Assembly: GCF_008806345.1 (NCBI RefSeq)
Contig: NZ_VZZJ01000003.1
Coordinates: 186,001 to 250,000 of the forward strand
Direction: 5' to 3'
From: Methylobacterium planeticum
Lineage (GTDB): Bacteria; Pseudomonadota; Alphaproteobacteria; Rhizobiales; Beijerinckiaceae
Length of the DNA stretch: 64,000 bases
Below are positions 1-9,401 of this stretch, piece after piece (position 1 is the stretch's first letter; each line of letters starts with the position of its first letter). Position numbers and translations under genes: made by a program. Below the pieces are notes generated by a model. That model was given only the letters and a program-made list of their open reading frames with translations. It did not search any database and had not been told where the DNA came from.

Positions 1-276
1 GTCCGGGTCGAGGGCGTGTTCGCCCTCGAGCTGCAGCACCTCGCCCCCGTGGTGATCGAGCGCATCAACGCCCATTACGGCTGGGCCTGCATCGGCAAAA
101 TCGTGATGCAGCAGGGCCGGATCGACCGCGGCGGCCGGCGCGCGCCGGCCGCCGCCATCGACCCGGTCCGGCGGGGCGAGGTCGCCCTCGCGGTCTCCGC
201 CATCGGCGACGAGGCCCTGCGCGACGCCCTCGACCGGCTCGGCACGGCGGTCGTCGCCGCGGGGCCGAAGCGCTGA
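1..276 (+). CDS. DUF721 / DciA-like protein, C-terminal part (5' end outside window)
   Basis: The frame is open from base 1 and ends at TGA 274-276. It reads VRVEGVFALELQHLAPVVIERIN, which matches the conserved beta-hairpin and helix of the DUF721 (DciA-like) family. Members of that family are linked to DnaB loading or nucleic-acid binding in other bacteria, and here the role is inferred from family only. The start lies upstream of the window. In many Rhizobiales a DUF721 gene precedes a DsbA-family gene, as it does here, which supports the assignment. The internal Met at 16 is not a credible start because the conserved motif begins before it. Confidence 0.75.
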   Translation, partial: VRVEGVFALELQHLAPVVIERINAHYGWACIGKIVMQQGRIDRGGRRAPAAAIDPVRRGEVALAVSAIGDEALRDALDRLGTAVVAAGPKR

Positions 277-366
277 GACACGGCGCGGCGCCGTGCCGCC
301 CGGGGCCCCGCTCCCCCTCGGCGCGACCGGTGTCGGCGCCCGATCGGCGAGGCTCGGGGATGACGG

Positions 367-421
367 GCGTCTTGCCGGGACGCGTCTTGCCGGGACGCGT
401 CTTGCCGGGACGCGTCTTGCC
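367..421. repeat. 15-bp tandem repeat, about 3.7 copies
   Basis: The unit GCGTCTTGCCGGGAC is repeated exactly at 367-381, 382-396 and 397-411, with a partial copy at 412-421. It lies between the DUF721 stop and the DsbA-family start. The 15-mer GACGCGTCTTGCCGG made by the unit junction recurs at 10819-10833 in a different gene, so the sequence belongs to a dispersed family. Confidence 0.95.
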
Positions 422-490
422 ACGATCTGCCCGAGATTCTACCGCAGCCCTATATCCACGGATCAACTGCCACCGGAGCCCGTCACGATC

Positions 491-1144
491 ATGATCACCC
501 GGCGCGACGCCATCAAAGCGACCGGCCTTGCGCTCGGCGCGGCCATCATCCTGCCGAAGCTCTCGCTCCCGGCCTTCGCGCAGAGCGAGAACGTGGCCGC
601 GCTGCTGCAGCCCGGCCCCCTCGGCGACGTCTGGCTCGGCCCGAAGGACGCCAAGGTCACGATCATCGAGTACGCCTCGATGACCTGCTCGCACTGCGCG
701 GCCTTCCACCGCCAGACCTGGCCCGAGTTGAAGGCGCGCTACATCGATACCGGCAAGGTGCGCTTCACCCTGCGCGAGTTCCCCCTCGACCCCCTGGCCA
801 CCGCCGCCTTCATGCTGGCGCGCTGCGACGGGGACGCGAAGTACTACCCGATCACGGACCTGCTCTTCGACCAGCAGGCCGCCTGGGCCTTCGTGCAGAA
901 GCCCCAATCCCCCGTCGACGCCCTGGAGCAGATGCTGCGCCAGGCCGGCTACTCGAAGGACAAGTTCGAGGCCTGCCTCAAGGACCAGAAGATCTACAAC
1001 GCCGTGAACGCCGTGAAGCAGCGGGGGCTCGACACCTTCAAGGTCGATTCCACCCCGACCTTCTTCATCAACGGCGAGCGCTACAAGGGCGAGATCTCGA
1101 TCGAGGGCATGGAGAAGGTGATCAAGCCGATCCTCGGCGCCTGA
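491..1144 (+). CDS. DsbA-family thiol:disulfide oxidoreductase, exported
   Basis: 217 residues. The N-terminus MITRRDAIKATG followed by a hydrophobic stretch and an AFA-Q site near residue 30 looks like a signal peptide with a twin-arginine-like start, so the mature protein should be periplasmic. The thioredoxin-fold active site is C66-S-H-C69, and a cis-proline segment (STPTFFING) appears near residue 180. These features fit the Com1/DsbA-like thioredoxin_4 family, which makes or isomerises disulfides in exported proteins. The reading frame continues upstream to 293, but that extension is mostly encoded tandem repeat (RLAGT units). The ATG at 491 immediately before the signal peptide is therefore the better start. 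Confidence 0.9.
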   Translation: MITRRDAIKATGLALGAAIILPKLSLPAFAQSENVAALLQPGPLGDVWLGPKDAKVTIIEYASMTCSHCAAFHRQTWPELKARYIDTGKVRFTLREFPLDPLATAAFMLARCDGDAKYYPITDLLFDQQAAWAFVQKPQSPVDALEQMLRQAGYSKDKFEACLKDQKIYNAVNAVKQRGLDTFKVDSTPTFFINGERYKGEISIEGMEKVIKPILGA

Positions 1145-1285
1145 CCCTTCCGGCCGGTCCGCCGGCCCCTCCGGGGCGCCCGGCCGGCCGCACCATCGGC
1201 GCAGCGCGGCCCGCGGGACACCCGGCGGGATCCCCCGCGGGCCGCGCGGCGCGGCGGTTTCGGCAAGGTTCGGCGAAGACTGCAA

Positions 1286-1309
1286 TAAGTCTGAGATCTC
1301 AAAGACTTA
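1286..1309. promoter_or_regulatory. Dyad upstream of the atp promoter
   Basis: TAAGTCT (1286-1292) and AGACTTA (1303-1309) form perfect 7-bp arms, and the spacer itself contains the 8-bp palindrome GAGATCTC. The element ends 18 bp before the -35 hexamer at 1328. An operator or activator site is inferred from placement only. Confidence 0.45.
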
Positions 1310-1327
1310 AATCGCCCTGAGCTCGCC

Positions 1328-1356
1328 TTGACACCCAAGGTGGGCGAAACTATGGT
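1328..1356 (+). promoter_or_regulatory. Sigma-70-like promoter of the F0 ATP synthase operon
   Basis: TTGACA at 1328-1333, a 17-bp spacer, and TATGGT at 1351-1356. Transcription would start near 1363, about 57 nt before the atpI GTG. The region just upstream is locally A+T-rich compared with its surroundings. Both hexamers and the spacing are close to consensus. Confidence 0.75.
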
Positions 1357-1419
1357 GCGCCGCGCTTGAAGGGGCGTTCCAGCCGGTTCCTCTCGCTCTC
1401 GCCAATGTGAGTTATCGCC

Positions 1420-1800
1420 GTGAGCGGCAACGACGCAAAGGACGAGGGCGACACGGGACGGGGAGCGGCACCGGACAGCGATCTCTCCGCGAGGCTCAAA
1501 CGTCTCGAGACGCAGATTGAACGGAAGCGGCCCTCGGCCTCTCCCGGTCCTTCGTCGCGCTCCGGGTCGTCCGATGGGCCATCCCCGCTCGGGCGCGCGA
1601 TGCAACTCTCCACGGAGTTCATCGCGGGCGTGATCGCAGGGGGCATCCTCGGCTGGATCTTCGATCGTTTCCTCGGGACGAAACCCTGGGGGATGATCGT
1701 ATTCCTGATGCTGGGCTTCGTGACGGGCGTCTACAACGTGATGCGCGCCTCTGGCTTCAGCGGACCGCGCTCCGGGCCGGACGACCGCAAGGGATCGTGA
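1420..1800 (+). CDS. atpI: ATP synthase protein I
   Basis: 126 residues, start GTG 1420 (the nearby ATG at 1405 runs straight into TGA). The N-terminal third is polar with a short helical basic stretch (RLKRLETQIERKR, about 25-37). Two membrane segments lie at about 65-82 and 91-108, with GGILGWIFDRFLGTKPWG between and around them, which is the alphaproteobacterial AtpI pattern. AtpI assists assembly of the c-ring or ion handling and is not a core subunit. It is the first gene of the operon and is followed by atpB after 79 bp. Confidence 0.9.
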   Translation: MSGNDAKDEGDTGRGAAPDSDLSARLKRLETQIERKRPSASPGPSSRSGSSDGPSPLGRAMQLSTEFIAGVIAGGILGWIFDRFLGTKPWGMIVFLMLGFVTGVYNVMRASGFSGPRSGPDDRKGS

Positions 1801-1879
1801 GCGACGAAGGGCTTCACGGGTGGCCGCCGCGGGATGATCCCCGGGGGCGCCCGGAGACAGGCAAGGGACGGAAGCGGGC

Positions 1880-2635
1880 ATGGCGGTCAATGTAGACCCG
1901 ATCCACCAGTTCGAGCTGAAGCCGCTCGTGTCCCTCGGGCACATCGGCAGCCAGGAGATCGCCTTCACGCAATCGGCGCTGTACATGTTCGCCGCCGTCG
2001 GGGTGATCGCGCTGATCACCATCGTGGCCACCGCGAGCCGCTCGGTGGTGCCGGGGCGGATGCAGTCCCTCGCCGAGATCTTCTACGAGTTCATCGCCGA
2101 CACGCTGCACCAGGCGACCGGCGACGGCGGCCGCAAGTTCATGCCGCTGGTGTTCTCCCTGTTCATGTTCGTGCTGATCCTGAACCTGTTCGGGATGATC
2201 CCCTACGCTTTCGCGGTGACGAGCCACCTGATCATCACCTTCGGGCTCGCCGCCCTCGTGATCGGCGTCGTCATCGGCTACGGGGTGATGACGCACGGCA
2301 CCCACTTCTTCGGCCTGTTCGTGCCGTCGGGCGTGCCCAAGCCCCTGCTGGCGATCCTCGTGCCGATCGAGATCATCTCCTTCGTGTCGCGGCCGATCAG
2401 CCTCTCGGTCCGTCTCTTCGCCAACGTGCTGGCGGGCCACATCGCGATGAAGATCTTCGCGTTCTTCGTCGCCGCCCTGCTTTCCGCAGGGGCCTGGAGC
2501 GTGCTATCGCCCCTCCCGCTTGCCCTCACGATCGCGCTGACGGCCCTCGAGTTCCTCGTGGCGGCCCTGCAGGCCTACGTCTTCGCGACGTTGACCGCGA
2601 TCTACCTGAACGACGCCCTTCACCCCGGCCACTGA
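1880..2635 (+). CDS. atpB: F0F1 ATP synthase subunit a
   Basis: 251 residues with five or six membrane segments. The proton-channel helix reads SLSVRLFANVLAGH, and R178 corresponds to the essential stator arginine of the family. The N-terminal segment DPIHQFELKPL is typical of alphaproteobacterial subunit a. It forms the two proton half-channels against the c-ring in the cytoplasmic membrane. Second gene of the operon, followed by atpE after 60 bp. Confidence 0.97.
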   Translation: MAVNVDPIHQFELKPLVSLGHIGSQEIAFTQSALYMFAAVGVIALITIVATASRSVVPGRMQSLAEIFYEFIADTLHQATGDGGRKFMPLVFSLFMFVLILNLFGMIPYAFAVTSHLIITFGLAALVIGVVIGYGVMTHGTHFFGLFVPSGVPKPLLAILVPIEIISFVSRPISLSVRLFANVLAGHIAMKIFAFFVAALLSAGAWSVLSPLPLALTIALTALEFLVAALQAYVFATLTAIYLNDALHPGH

Positions 2636-2695
2636 CGGTCGGCTCCTCCCGCCGAAAACGAACTCTCGTTCTTCAAAACCTATCAGGAGTTACTC

Positions 2696-2923
2696 ATGGA
2701 TCCCGTCGCTGCGAAGTACATCGGCGCCGGCCTCGCCTGCCTCGGCATGGCTGGTGCGGGTATCGGTCTCGGCAACCTCTTCGGTCAGTTCCTCGCCGGC
2801 GCCCTTCGCAACCCCTCCGCGGCCGACGGCCAGCGCGCGACGCTGCTCCTGGGCTTCGCCCTGACGGAAGCGCTCGGCATCTTCTCGCTGCTGATCGCGC
2901 TGCTCCTGCTCTTCGCCGTCTGA
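2696..2923 (+). CDS. atpE: F0F1 ATP synthase subunit c
   Basis: 75 residues forming two hydrophobic helices joined by the polar loop RNP (residues 38-40). The proton-binding carboxylate is E58 in helix 2 (LTEALGIF), and a glycine-rich helix 1 ([10 protein letters not shown]) packs the ring. Glutamate rather than aspartate is usual for alphaproteobacteria. A strong hairpin with a T-run follows about 55 bp downstream (2979-3011). It could let atpE be transcribed more than the later genes, as the c subunit is needed in many copies. Confidence 0.97.
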   Translation: MDPVAAKYIGAGLACLGMAGAGIGLGNLFGQFLAGALRNPSAADGQRATLLLGFALTEALGIFSLLIALLLLFAV

Positions 2924-2978
2924 GACGTCGGACCAGCAGCCTCCGCGGCCCCGCCGCGGGGGCCGGCCAGCCGAGGGA

Positions 2979-3011
2979 GAGCGCTCCGAACACGCGGAGC
3001 GCTCGTTTTTT
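2979..3011 (+). terminator. Intra-operon rho-independent terminator-like hairpin after atpE
   Basis: GAGCGCTCCG (2979-2988) pairs perfectly with CGGAGCGCTC (2995-3004) across a 6-nt loop and is followed by G and six T. It lies between atpE and the b' gene, so it probably terminates only part of the transcripts. Confidence 0.8.
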
Positions 3012-3046
3012 CCAAGATCACGTGTTGCAAGATCACGGACGAGGCC

Positions 3047-3628
3047 ATGGCGCAGCCAAACCCCCTCACGCATCCCTCGCCCAGCTCCGACACGCAATTG
3101 GGCGCTCACACCGAGCATCCCGCGCCGCACGGCGCCGCCTTTCCGCCCTTCGAGACGCACACCTTCCTGTCGCAGCTGATCTGGCTCGCGCTCGCCTTCG
3201 GCCTGCTCTACTACCTGATGGACAAGGTCGCGCTGCCGCGCATCCAGGCCATCCTGCACGAGCGCTCGAACCGCCTGTCGTCGGACCTCGACGAGGCGCA
3301 GCGCATGAAGGCCGAGGCCGACGCCGCGGGCGCGGCCTACGAGAAGTCGCTGAGCGACGCGCAGGCCAAGGCCCGCGACATCGCCCAGGGCACCCGCAAC
3401 ACCCTCGCGGCCGAGGCCGAGACCCGGCGCAAGACCCTCGAGGCCGAGCTGAACCAGAAGCTCGCCGCCGCCGAGGCCACCATCCGGACGCGCACCACCG
3501 AGGCGATGGGCAATGTCCGCGGCATCGCGGGCGAGACCGCCTCCGCCATCGTCGAGCGCCTGACCGGACAGGCCCCGGACCAGGCCGTCCTCGACCGGGC
3601 CCTCGACCGCGCCGTCACCGCGCACTGA
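3047..3628 (+). CDS. atpF2: F0F1 ATP synthase subunit b' (second b-type stator subunit)
   Basis: 193 residues. A proline- and histidine-rich N-terminus of about 40 residues precedes one membrane helix (about 42-62, [20 protein letters not shown]). A long charged amphipathic helix rich in Ala, Glu, Arg and Lys follows, as in peripheral-stalk b subunits. Its position between atpE and a second b gene matches the b/b' heterodimer arrangement of photosynthetic and related alphaproteobacteria. It holds the catalytic head against rotation. The stop is 16 bp before the next start. Confidence 0.92.
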   Translation: MAQPNPLTHPSPSSDTQLGAHTEHPAPHGAAFPPFETHTFLSQLIWLALAFGLLYYLMDKVALPRIQAILHERSNRLSSDLDEAQRMKAEADAAGAAYEKSLSDAQAKARDIAQGTRNTLAAEAETRRKTLEAELNQKLAAAEATIRTRTTEAMGNVRGIAGETASAIVERLTGQAPDQAVLDRALDRAVTAH

Positions 3629-3644
3629 TACGGGAGCGACGCAC

Positions 3645-4133
3645 ATGTTGCTGACAGCTGAGTTCTGGGTCGCGGTCGCCTTCGTGGTCTTCATGGCGAT
3701 CGTCTGGAAGGTCGGCGGCTTCGGCCTGATGACCAAGGGCCTCGACGGCCGCGCCAAGCGCGTCCGGGCCGAGCTCGACGAGGCGCGCCGCCTGCGCGAG
3801 GAGGCCGCCGCCGTGCTGGCCGATTACAAGCGCCGCCGCACCGAGGCCGAGCGCGAGGCCGAGGGGATCGTGGCCGGCGCCCGCGAGGAGGCCGAGCGGG
3901 CCGCCGAGGAGGGCCATGCCCGCCTGAACGACTTCATCGCCCGCCGGACCAGGGCGGCCGAGACCAAGATCGCCCAGGCCGAGGCGCAGGCCACCGCCCA
4001 GGTCCGCGCCGCCGCCGCCGACGCGGCGGTCCGGGTCTCCGAGACCATCCTGCGCGAGCGGATGCAGGGCGAGGCCGCCCAGGACCTCGTCCGGCTCAGC
4101 CTCGGCGAGGTCCGGAACCGCCTGCGGGCCTGA
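3645..4133 (+). CDS. atpF: F0F1 ATP synthase subunit b
   Basis: 162 residues: a short N-terminal membrane helix (about 4-22, [19 protein letters not shown]) followed by a continuous heptad-like coiled helix rich in Ala, Glu and Arg. Lengths and layout are those of bacterial subunit b, paired here with b'. It is the last gene of this F0 operon. The F1 genes are not in the window, which is normal for Rhizobiales, where F0 and F1 operons are separate. Confidence 0.94.
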   Translation: MLLTAEFWVAVAFVVFMAIVWKVGGFGLMTKGLDGRAKRVRAELDEARRLREEAAAVLADYKRRRTEAEREAEGIVAGAREEAERAAEEGHARLNDFIARRTRAAETKIAQAEAQATAQVRAAAADAAVRVSETILRERMQGEAAQDLVRLSLGEVRNRLRA

Positions 4134-4154
4134 CCCCCGGGGCCGGAACCGACG

Positions 4155-4180
4155 AAAGCCGCCTCCGGGCGGCTTTTTTC
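4155..4180 (+). terminator. Rho-independent terminator of the F0 operon
   Basis: AAAGCCGCC (4155-4163) and GGCGGCTTT (4168-4176) form a perfect 9-bp stem with a TCCG loop, and the T-run continues to 4179. It sits 22 bp after atpF. Confidence 0.92.
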
Positions 4181-4232
4181 TTTCGGGCCGGTTCGAGGCC
4201 GACCCGCCCTCCCCCGCAGCGAGGCCGATCCC

Positions 4233-5152
<920 letters not shown>

Positions 5153-5156
<4 letters not shown>

Positions 5157-5914
5157 ACTGGCAGGCGGTCGGCGCCATCTACGGCTTCGAGATGGCGCGA
5201 TTCTGGCGCACGGCGATGCAGAGCATCCTGGCGCCGGTCATCTCGACCTCGCTCTACTTCGTGGTCTTCGGCGCGGCCATCGGCTCGCGGGTGACCGCGG
5301 TCGACGGCGTGCCCTACGGCCTGTTCATCGTGCCGGGGCTGATCATGCTCTCGCTCCTGACGCAGAGCATCGCCAACGCCTCCTTCGGCATCTACTTCCC
5401 GCGCTTCGCCGGCACGATCTACGAGATCCTGTCCGCCCCGATCTCGCCCCTCGAGGTGGTGCTCGGCTATGTCGGGGCGGCGGCCTCGAAATCGATCCTG
5501 ATCGGGCTGATCATCCTGGCCACCGCGGCGCTGTTCGTGCCCCTGCGCATCGAGCATCCCGTCTGGATGCTGGCCTTCCTGCTCCTCACCGCCGTCACCT
5601 TCAGCCTGTTCGGCTTCGTCATCGGCCTGTGGGCGGACGGCTTCGAGAAGCTGCAGCTTGTGCCGCTCCTCATCGTCACGCCCCTGACCTTCCTGGGCGG
5701 CAGCTTCTACGCCATCGACATGCTGCCGCCCTTCTGGCGGGCCCTGAGCCTGTTCAACCCGGTGGTCTACCTGATCAGCGGCTTCCGCTGGAGCTTCTTC
5801 GGCAAGGCCGATGTCAGCCTCGGCATCAGCCTCGGCATGACCTGCCTGTTCCTGACGGTCTGCCTCGGCCTCGTGACCTGGATCTTCCGCACCGGCTACC
5901 GGCTGAAGAGCTGA
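5153..5914 (+). CDS. ABC-2 type transporter permease
   Basis: 253 residues with about six hydrophobic segments. The ABC-2 signature region is seen around residues 180-225 ([20 protein letters not shown], then [13 protein letters not shown]), typical of YadH/NodJ-like export permeases. It partners the ATPase encoded just upstream, whose stop overlaps this ATG. It ends 10 bp from the oppositely oriented hydrolase gene, leaving no room for a conventional terminator. Confidence 0.93.
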
Positions 5915-5924
5915 GGCGGCGGCG

Positions 5925-6689
5925 TCAGGGCCGGGCGGCGAGGAAGGCCAGCACCCCGTCGCGGTGGACCTTGGCGCCGACCGCGGTGCTGTGGTCGCGG
6001 TCCGGGATCTCGAGGGCGCGGGCATTCGGCATCAGCGCGGCGAGGCCGGTGGCCGAGCCCGCCACCGTGTCGAGGGTGCCGACCGAGACCAGGGCCGGCT
6101 GCTCGATCTGGGCGATTTCGGCCCGGGACAGGGTCTGGCGCGAGCCGCGCATGCAGGCCGCCAGCGCCCGCAGGTCGCTGCGGGTCTGCTCCGCGAAGGT
6201 GCGGAAGGCCTGCGCGGTGGGGTTCGGGGCCGGGGCGCCGGCCGGCGCCTCGAGCGCCTCCGCGATGCCGGCGGGCAGGCCGCGCCCCTCGACGAGATGC
6301 ATGCCGAGGCCCCCGAGCAGGGCCGAGCGGACGCGGTTCGGGTGGTCGAGGGCGAGATGCGCGGTGATGCGCGCCCCCATCGAGTAGCCCATCACGTCCG
6401 CCCGCGCGATGCCGAGATGGTCGAGGAGGCGCACGGCGTCGCCCGCCATCGCGTCGGAGCCGTAGAGGGCGGGGTCGTAGAGCTTCTGGCTCTCTCCGTG
6501 CCCGCGATTGTCGAGGGCGACCACGCGGTAGCCGGCCTGGGTCAGGATCCTGACCCAGAGCGTGTTGACCCAGTTCACCGCGTGGTTCGAGGCGAAGCCG
6601 TGGATCAGCAGGATCGGATCCCCCGGGCCCGCATTGGCCGGCACGTCGATGAAGGCGATGGTCACGCCGTCGGAATCGAAGGTCTGCAT
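5925..6689 (-). CDS. Alpha/beta-fold hydrolase
   Basis: 254 residues. The oxyanion-hole motif is LLIHGFAS (about 27-34), the nucleophile elbow is GYSMGA with S103, and the likely catalytic histidine is H233 in DRDHS; an Asp in the GTLD segment is the probable acid. The frame continues upstream of 6689, but homology to the fold begins at MQTFDSDGVTIAF, so this ATG is chosen. The substrate is unknown. It runs divergently from the FkbM-type gene across 116 bp. Confidence 0.88.
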   Translation of the reverse strand: MQTFDSDGVTIAFIDVPANAGPGDPILLIHGFASNHAVNWVNTLWVRILTQAGYRVVALDNRGHGESQKLYDPALYGSDAMAGDAVRLLDHLGIARADVMGYSMGARITAHLALDHPNRVRSALLGGLGMHLVEGRGLPAGIAEALEAPAGAPAPNPTAQAFRTFAEQTRSDLRALAACMRGSRQTLSRAEIAQIEQPALVSVGTLDTVAGSATGLAALMPNARALEIPDRDHSTAVGAKVHRDGVLAFLAARP

Positions 6690-6805
6690 CGGTCGGTCTC
6701 GGCCTCGTCTCTCGCGGGTGGCTGTCCGCTTAGAGCAGCCGGGGCCGGGCAGGCAATGCCGGAACGGCTTGCGGCGAAACAGCGGGGCTGGCATCACGCC
6801 TGCCG

Positions 6806-7645
6806 ATGAATGACATCCACCCCTACGGAACCTTCGCCCCCGCGGGTCTCGTCGCGCGCATCGCGGAGCGGACCGCACGCATCCCGGCGGGCACCTGGAG
6901 CGGGCGCCGCCTCGCCCTGTTCCTGCGCCGGATCGCGATCTCGCTCCTGCGCGGAAAGCCCCTCGACGTCGAGCGCTACGGCGCCCGGATGCGCCTGCAT
7001 CCCTACAACAACAACTGCGAGAAGAAGGTGCTCTTCACGCCGCAATTCTTCGATCCAGAGGAGCGCGCGATCCTGAAGGCGCGCCTTCCGGCCGATTGCG
7101 TCTTCCTCGACATCGGCTCGAATATCGGGGCCTACACGCTCTTCGTCGCGGCCTTCGCGGGGGCCCGCGCCCGCATCCTGGCGGTCGAGCCGCAGCCCGA
7201 CGTGTTCGACCGGCTGACCTACAACATCGCCCAGAACCCGTTCGGGACCGTGAAGGCGATCGCCTGCGCGGTCGCCGACAAGGCGGGCGAGCTGACCCTG
7301 TTCATCGATCCGCGCAACCGGGGCGAATCCAGCCTGAGGATCGTGGGCACCAACGAGGGGGCGCAGATCAAGGTGCCGGCCGTGACGCTGCTCGGCCTCG
7401 TCCAGGCCGAGGGCATCACCCGGATCGACGCGGTCAAGCTCGATGTCGAGGGGGCGGAGGACCTCATCCTGGAGCCCTTCCTGCGCGAGGCCCCCGAATC
7501 CCTGCTGCCGAAACTTCTCCTCCTCGAGAACGGGACGGACCAGTGGCAGCTCGACCTGCCGCGCCTGCTCGGCACCCACGGCTACCGGGAGATCGCGCGC
7601 TCGCGCCTCAACCTCGTGTTCGAGCGCGCCGCGCCCGCGGCCTGA
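6806..7645 (+). CDS. FkbM-family SAM-dependent methyltransferase
   Basis: 279 residues. The SAM-binding motif I is VFLDIGSNIGAYT (about 97-109), followed by the acidic end of strand 2 (AVEPQPD) and the FkbM-specific KLDVEGAED motif (about 213-221). Members O-methylate polyketides, sugars or lipids; the substrate here is not evident. It ends only 3 bp from the stop of the convergent sfsA gene. Confidence 0.85.
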   Translation: MNDIHPYGTFAPAGLVARIAERTARIPAGTWSGRRLALFLRRIAISLLRGKPLDVERYGARMRLHPYNNNCEKKVLFTPQFFDPEERAILKARLPADCVFLDIGSNIGAYTLFVAAFAGARARILAVEPQPDVFDRLTYNIAQNPFGTVKAIACAVADKAGELTLFIDPRNRGESSLRIVGTNEGAQIKVPAVTLLGLVQAEGITRIDAVKLDVEGAEDLILEPFLREAPESLLPKLLLLENGTDQWQLDLPRLLGTHGYREIARSRLNLVFERAAPAA

Positions 7646-7648
7646 CGG

Positions 7649-8365
7649 TCAGGGCGGGGTCGTGATCGGGATCGGGTCCGCCAGCGCGACGCCCTCCGGA
7701 CCGACCTGGGCGCGATACGCGTAAGCCTCGACCCCCGCCGCCCGCGCGGCCCGGAAGGCGCGGTCGAAGGCCGGGTCGAGGTCGCGGGCGACGTCGAAGG
7801 CCTCGGCCCGCATCTGCACCGCGACGATCACGACGGCCCGCCCGCCCCCTGCGACGATCCCGGCGAGCTCCGCCATGTGGCGCGCGCTGCGCGCGGCGAC
7901 GCAATCGGGGAATTCCGCGAGGCCTGCGCGCCGCATCAGGTGGCAGTTCTTGACCTCGACATGGCAGGGCGGGAGCCCGTCGCCGCTCGCCACGAAATCG
8001 ACCCGGCTCGCCGCGCCGTAGCGGACCTCCGGCTTCAGCCGGGTGTAGCCGCCGAGCGGCGCGAGCCCCCCGGCCCGGAAGGCCTCGGCCACGAGGGCGT
8101 TGGGGCGCAGGGTGTTGACGCCGACCCATTGCGGGCCGCCCGGCAGGTCCGCCTCGACGAGTTCCCACGAGAAGCGCAGCTTGCGCGCCGGGTTGCCGGC
8201 CTCGGAGAGCAGGACCCGGCTGCCGGGCGCCTTGAGGCCGAGCATGGCGCCGGGATTGGCGCAGTGGGCCGTGACGATGCGGCCGTCCGGGAGGGCCACG
8301 TCGGCGAGGAAGCGCTTGTAGCGCTGGACGAGCCGCCCCTCGATCAGGGGCGCGGGAAAGCGCAT
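7649..8365 (-). CDS. sfsA: SfsA family protein (sugar fermentation stimulation protein homolog)
   Basis: 238 residues, full family length. It shows CANPGAM near residue 35 and the conserved acidic pair RVDFV and CHVEVKN in the middle, typical of the SfsA domain, which is related to PD-(D/E)XK nucleases. The biochemical role of SfsA is poorly defined, and a DNA-binding regulator was proposed in E. coli. Convergent with the FkbM gene and divergent from the CinA-like gene across 157 bp. Confidence 0.93.
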   Translation of the reverse strand: MRFPAPLIEGRLVQRYKRFLADVALPDGRIVTAHCANPGAMLGLKAPGSRVLLSEAGNPARKLRFSWELVEADLPGGPQWVGVNTLRPNALVAEAFRAGGLAPLGGYTRLKPEVRYGAASRVDFVASGDGLPPCHVEVKNCHLMRRAGLAEFPDCVAARSARHMAELAGIVAGGGRAVVIVAVQMRAEAFDVARDLDPAFDRAFRAARAAGVEAYAYRAQVGPEGVALADPIPITTPP

Positions 8366-8522
8366 CGGACGAGCCGTCGACTGGGAGGGAGACGCGGGCC
8401 CTCCCTACCCGGCGATCCGCGGCCTGAACAGGCTTCGGCCCGGACGGATATGGCCGCCGCCCGCCGGCGCACTATCTGCCGCTGAGCGTGCCGGTGAGCG
8501 CACGCGACCGCCCCCGGACATC

Positions 8523-9263
8523 ATGACCGACGCACCGAACGCCGTGACCGCCGCCGTCCTCGTCATCGGCGACGAGATCCTGTCGGGACGAACCAAGGAC
8601 AAGAACATCGGTACGATCGCCGATTATTTGACGGCGATCGGCATCGACCTTCGCGAGGTCCGCATCGTCCCCGACGAGGCACCGATGATCGTCGAGGCGG
8701 TGAACGCCCTGCGGGCGCGGCACACCTACCTGTTCACCACCGGCGGCATCGGCCCGACGCACGACGACATCACGGCCGATTGCGTGGCCGAGGCCTTCGG
8801 GGTCTCGATCGACGTCGACCCGCGGGCGCGCGCCATGCTGCTCGAGCGGATCAAGCCGGAGGACCTCAACGCCGCGCGGCTCCGCATGGCCCGGATCCCG
8901 GCCGGGGCCGACCTGATCGCGAACCCGATCTCGAAGGCGCCGGGCTTCCGCATCGGCAACGTCTTCGTGATGGCCGGCGTGCCGGCGATCATGCAGGCGA
9001 TGCTCGACAATATCGGCCCGACCCTGTCGACGGGGGCCAAGGTGATCTCGGAGACGATCGAGGTCGGCAACATCCCGGAGGGCGCCTACGCCTCCGACCT
9101 CGCGGCGCTCGCGGCCGCCCATCCGGGGGTCTCGGTCGGCTCCTATCCGTCGATGACGCCGGACGGCTTCCTCAACCGCATCGTGGTGCGGAGCAAGGAC
9201 CCCGCGGCGGTCATCCGGGCGCGGGCCGAGATCGAGACCCTGGTGGCGCGCCTTCGGGGATGA
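8523..9263 (+). CDS. CinA-like / molybdopterin-binding domain protein
   Basis: 246 residues, one MoCF_biosynth-type domain: GDEILSGRTKDKN near residue 16 and TTGGIGPTHDD near 74, both diagnostic of the CinA N-terminal (COG1058) family. It lacks the CinA C-terminal deamidase domain. Stand-alone versions are common in alphaproteobacteria and are often called competence/damage-inducible protein A; pyrophosphatase activity on NAD-pathway nucleotides is known for some homologs. A period-15 repeat begins 8 bp after its stop. Confidence 0.9.
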   Translation: MTDAPNAVTAAVLVIGDEILSGRTKDKNIGTIADYLTAIGIDLREVRIVPDEAPMIVEAVNALRARHTYLFTTGGIGPTHDDITADCVAEAFGVSIDVDPRARAMLLERIKPEDLNAARLRMARIPAGADLIANPISKAPGFRIGNVFVMAGVPAIMQAMLDNIGPTLSTGAKVISETIEVGNIPEGAYASDLAALAAAHPGVSVGSYPSMTPDGFLNRIVVRSKDPAAVIRARAEIETLVARLRG

Positions 9264-9270
9264 GCCCCCG

Positions 9271-9315
9271 CAGATGCCGTCCCCGCATGCCCCGTCCCCG
9301 CATGCCCGCACGCGA
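9271..9315. repeat. Degenerate 15-bp tandem repeat, 3 units
   Basis: CAGATGCCGTCCCCG, CATGCCCCGTCCCCG and CATGCCCGCACGCGA follow one another at exact 15-bp spacing (9271, 9286, 9301), directly after the preceding stop codon. Same period as the repeats at 367, 10741 and 32021, with a related pyrimidine-rich composition. Confidence 0.85.
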
Positions 9316-9401
9316 CTTCACGTGCGTCGCGGATCGATGAGCGTTCCCGGGCGTCGACCTCACGCGGCGCGGGCGCCGGGCGGACGGGGCGGGCTGGGGC
9401 A

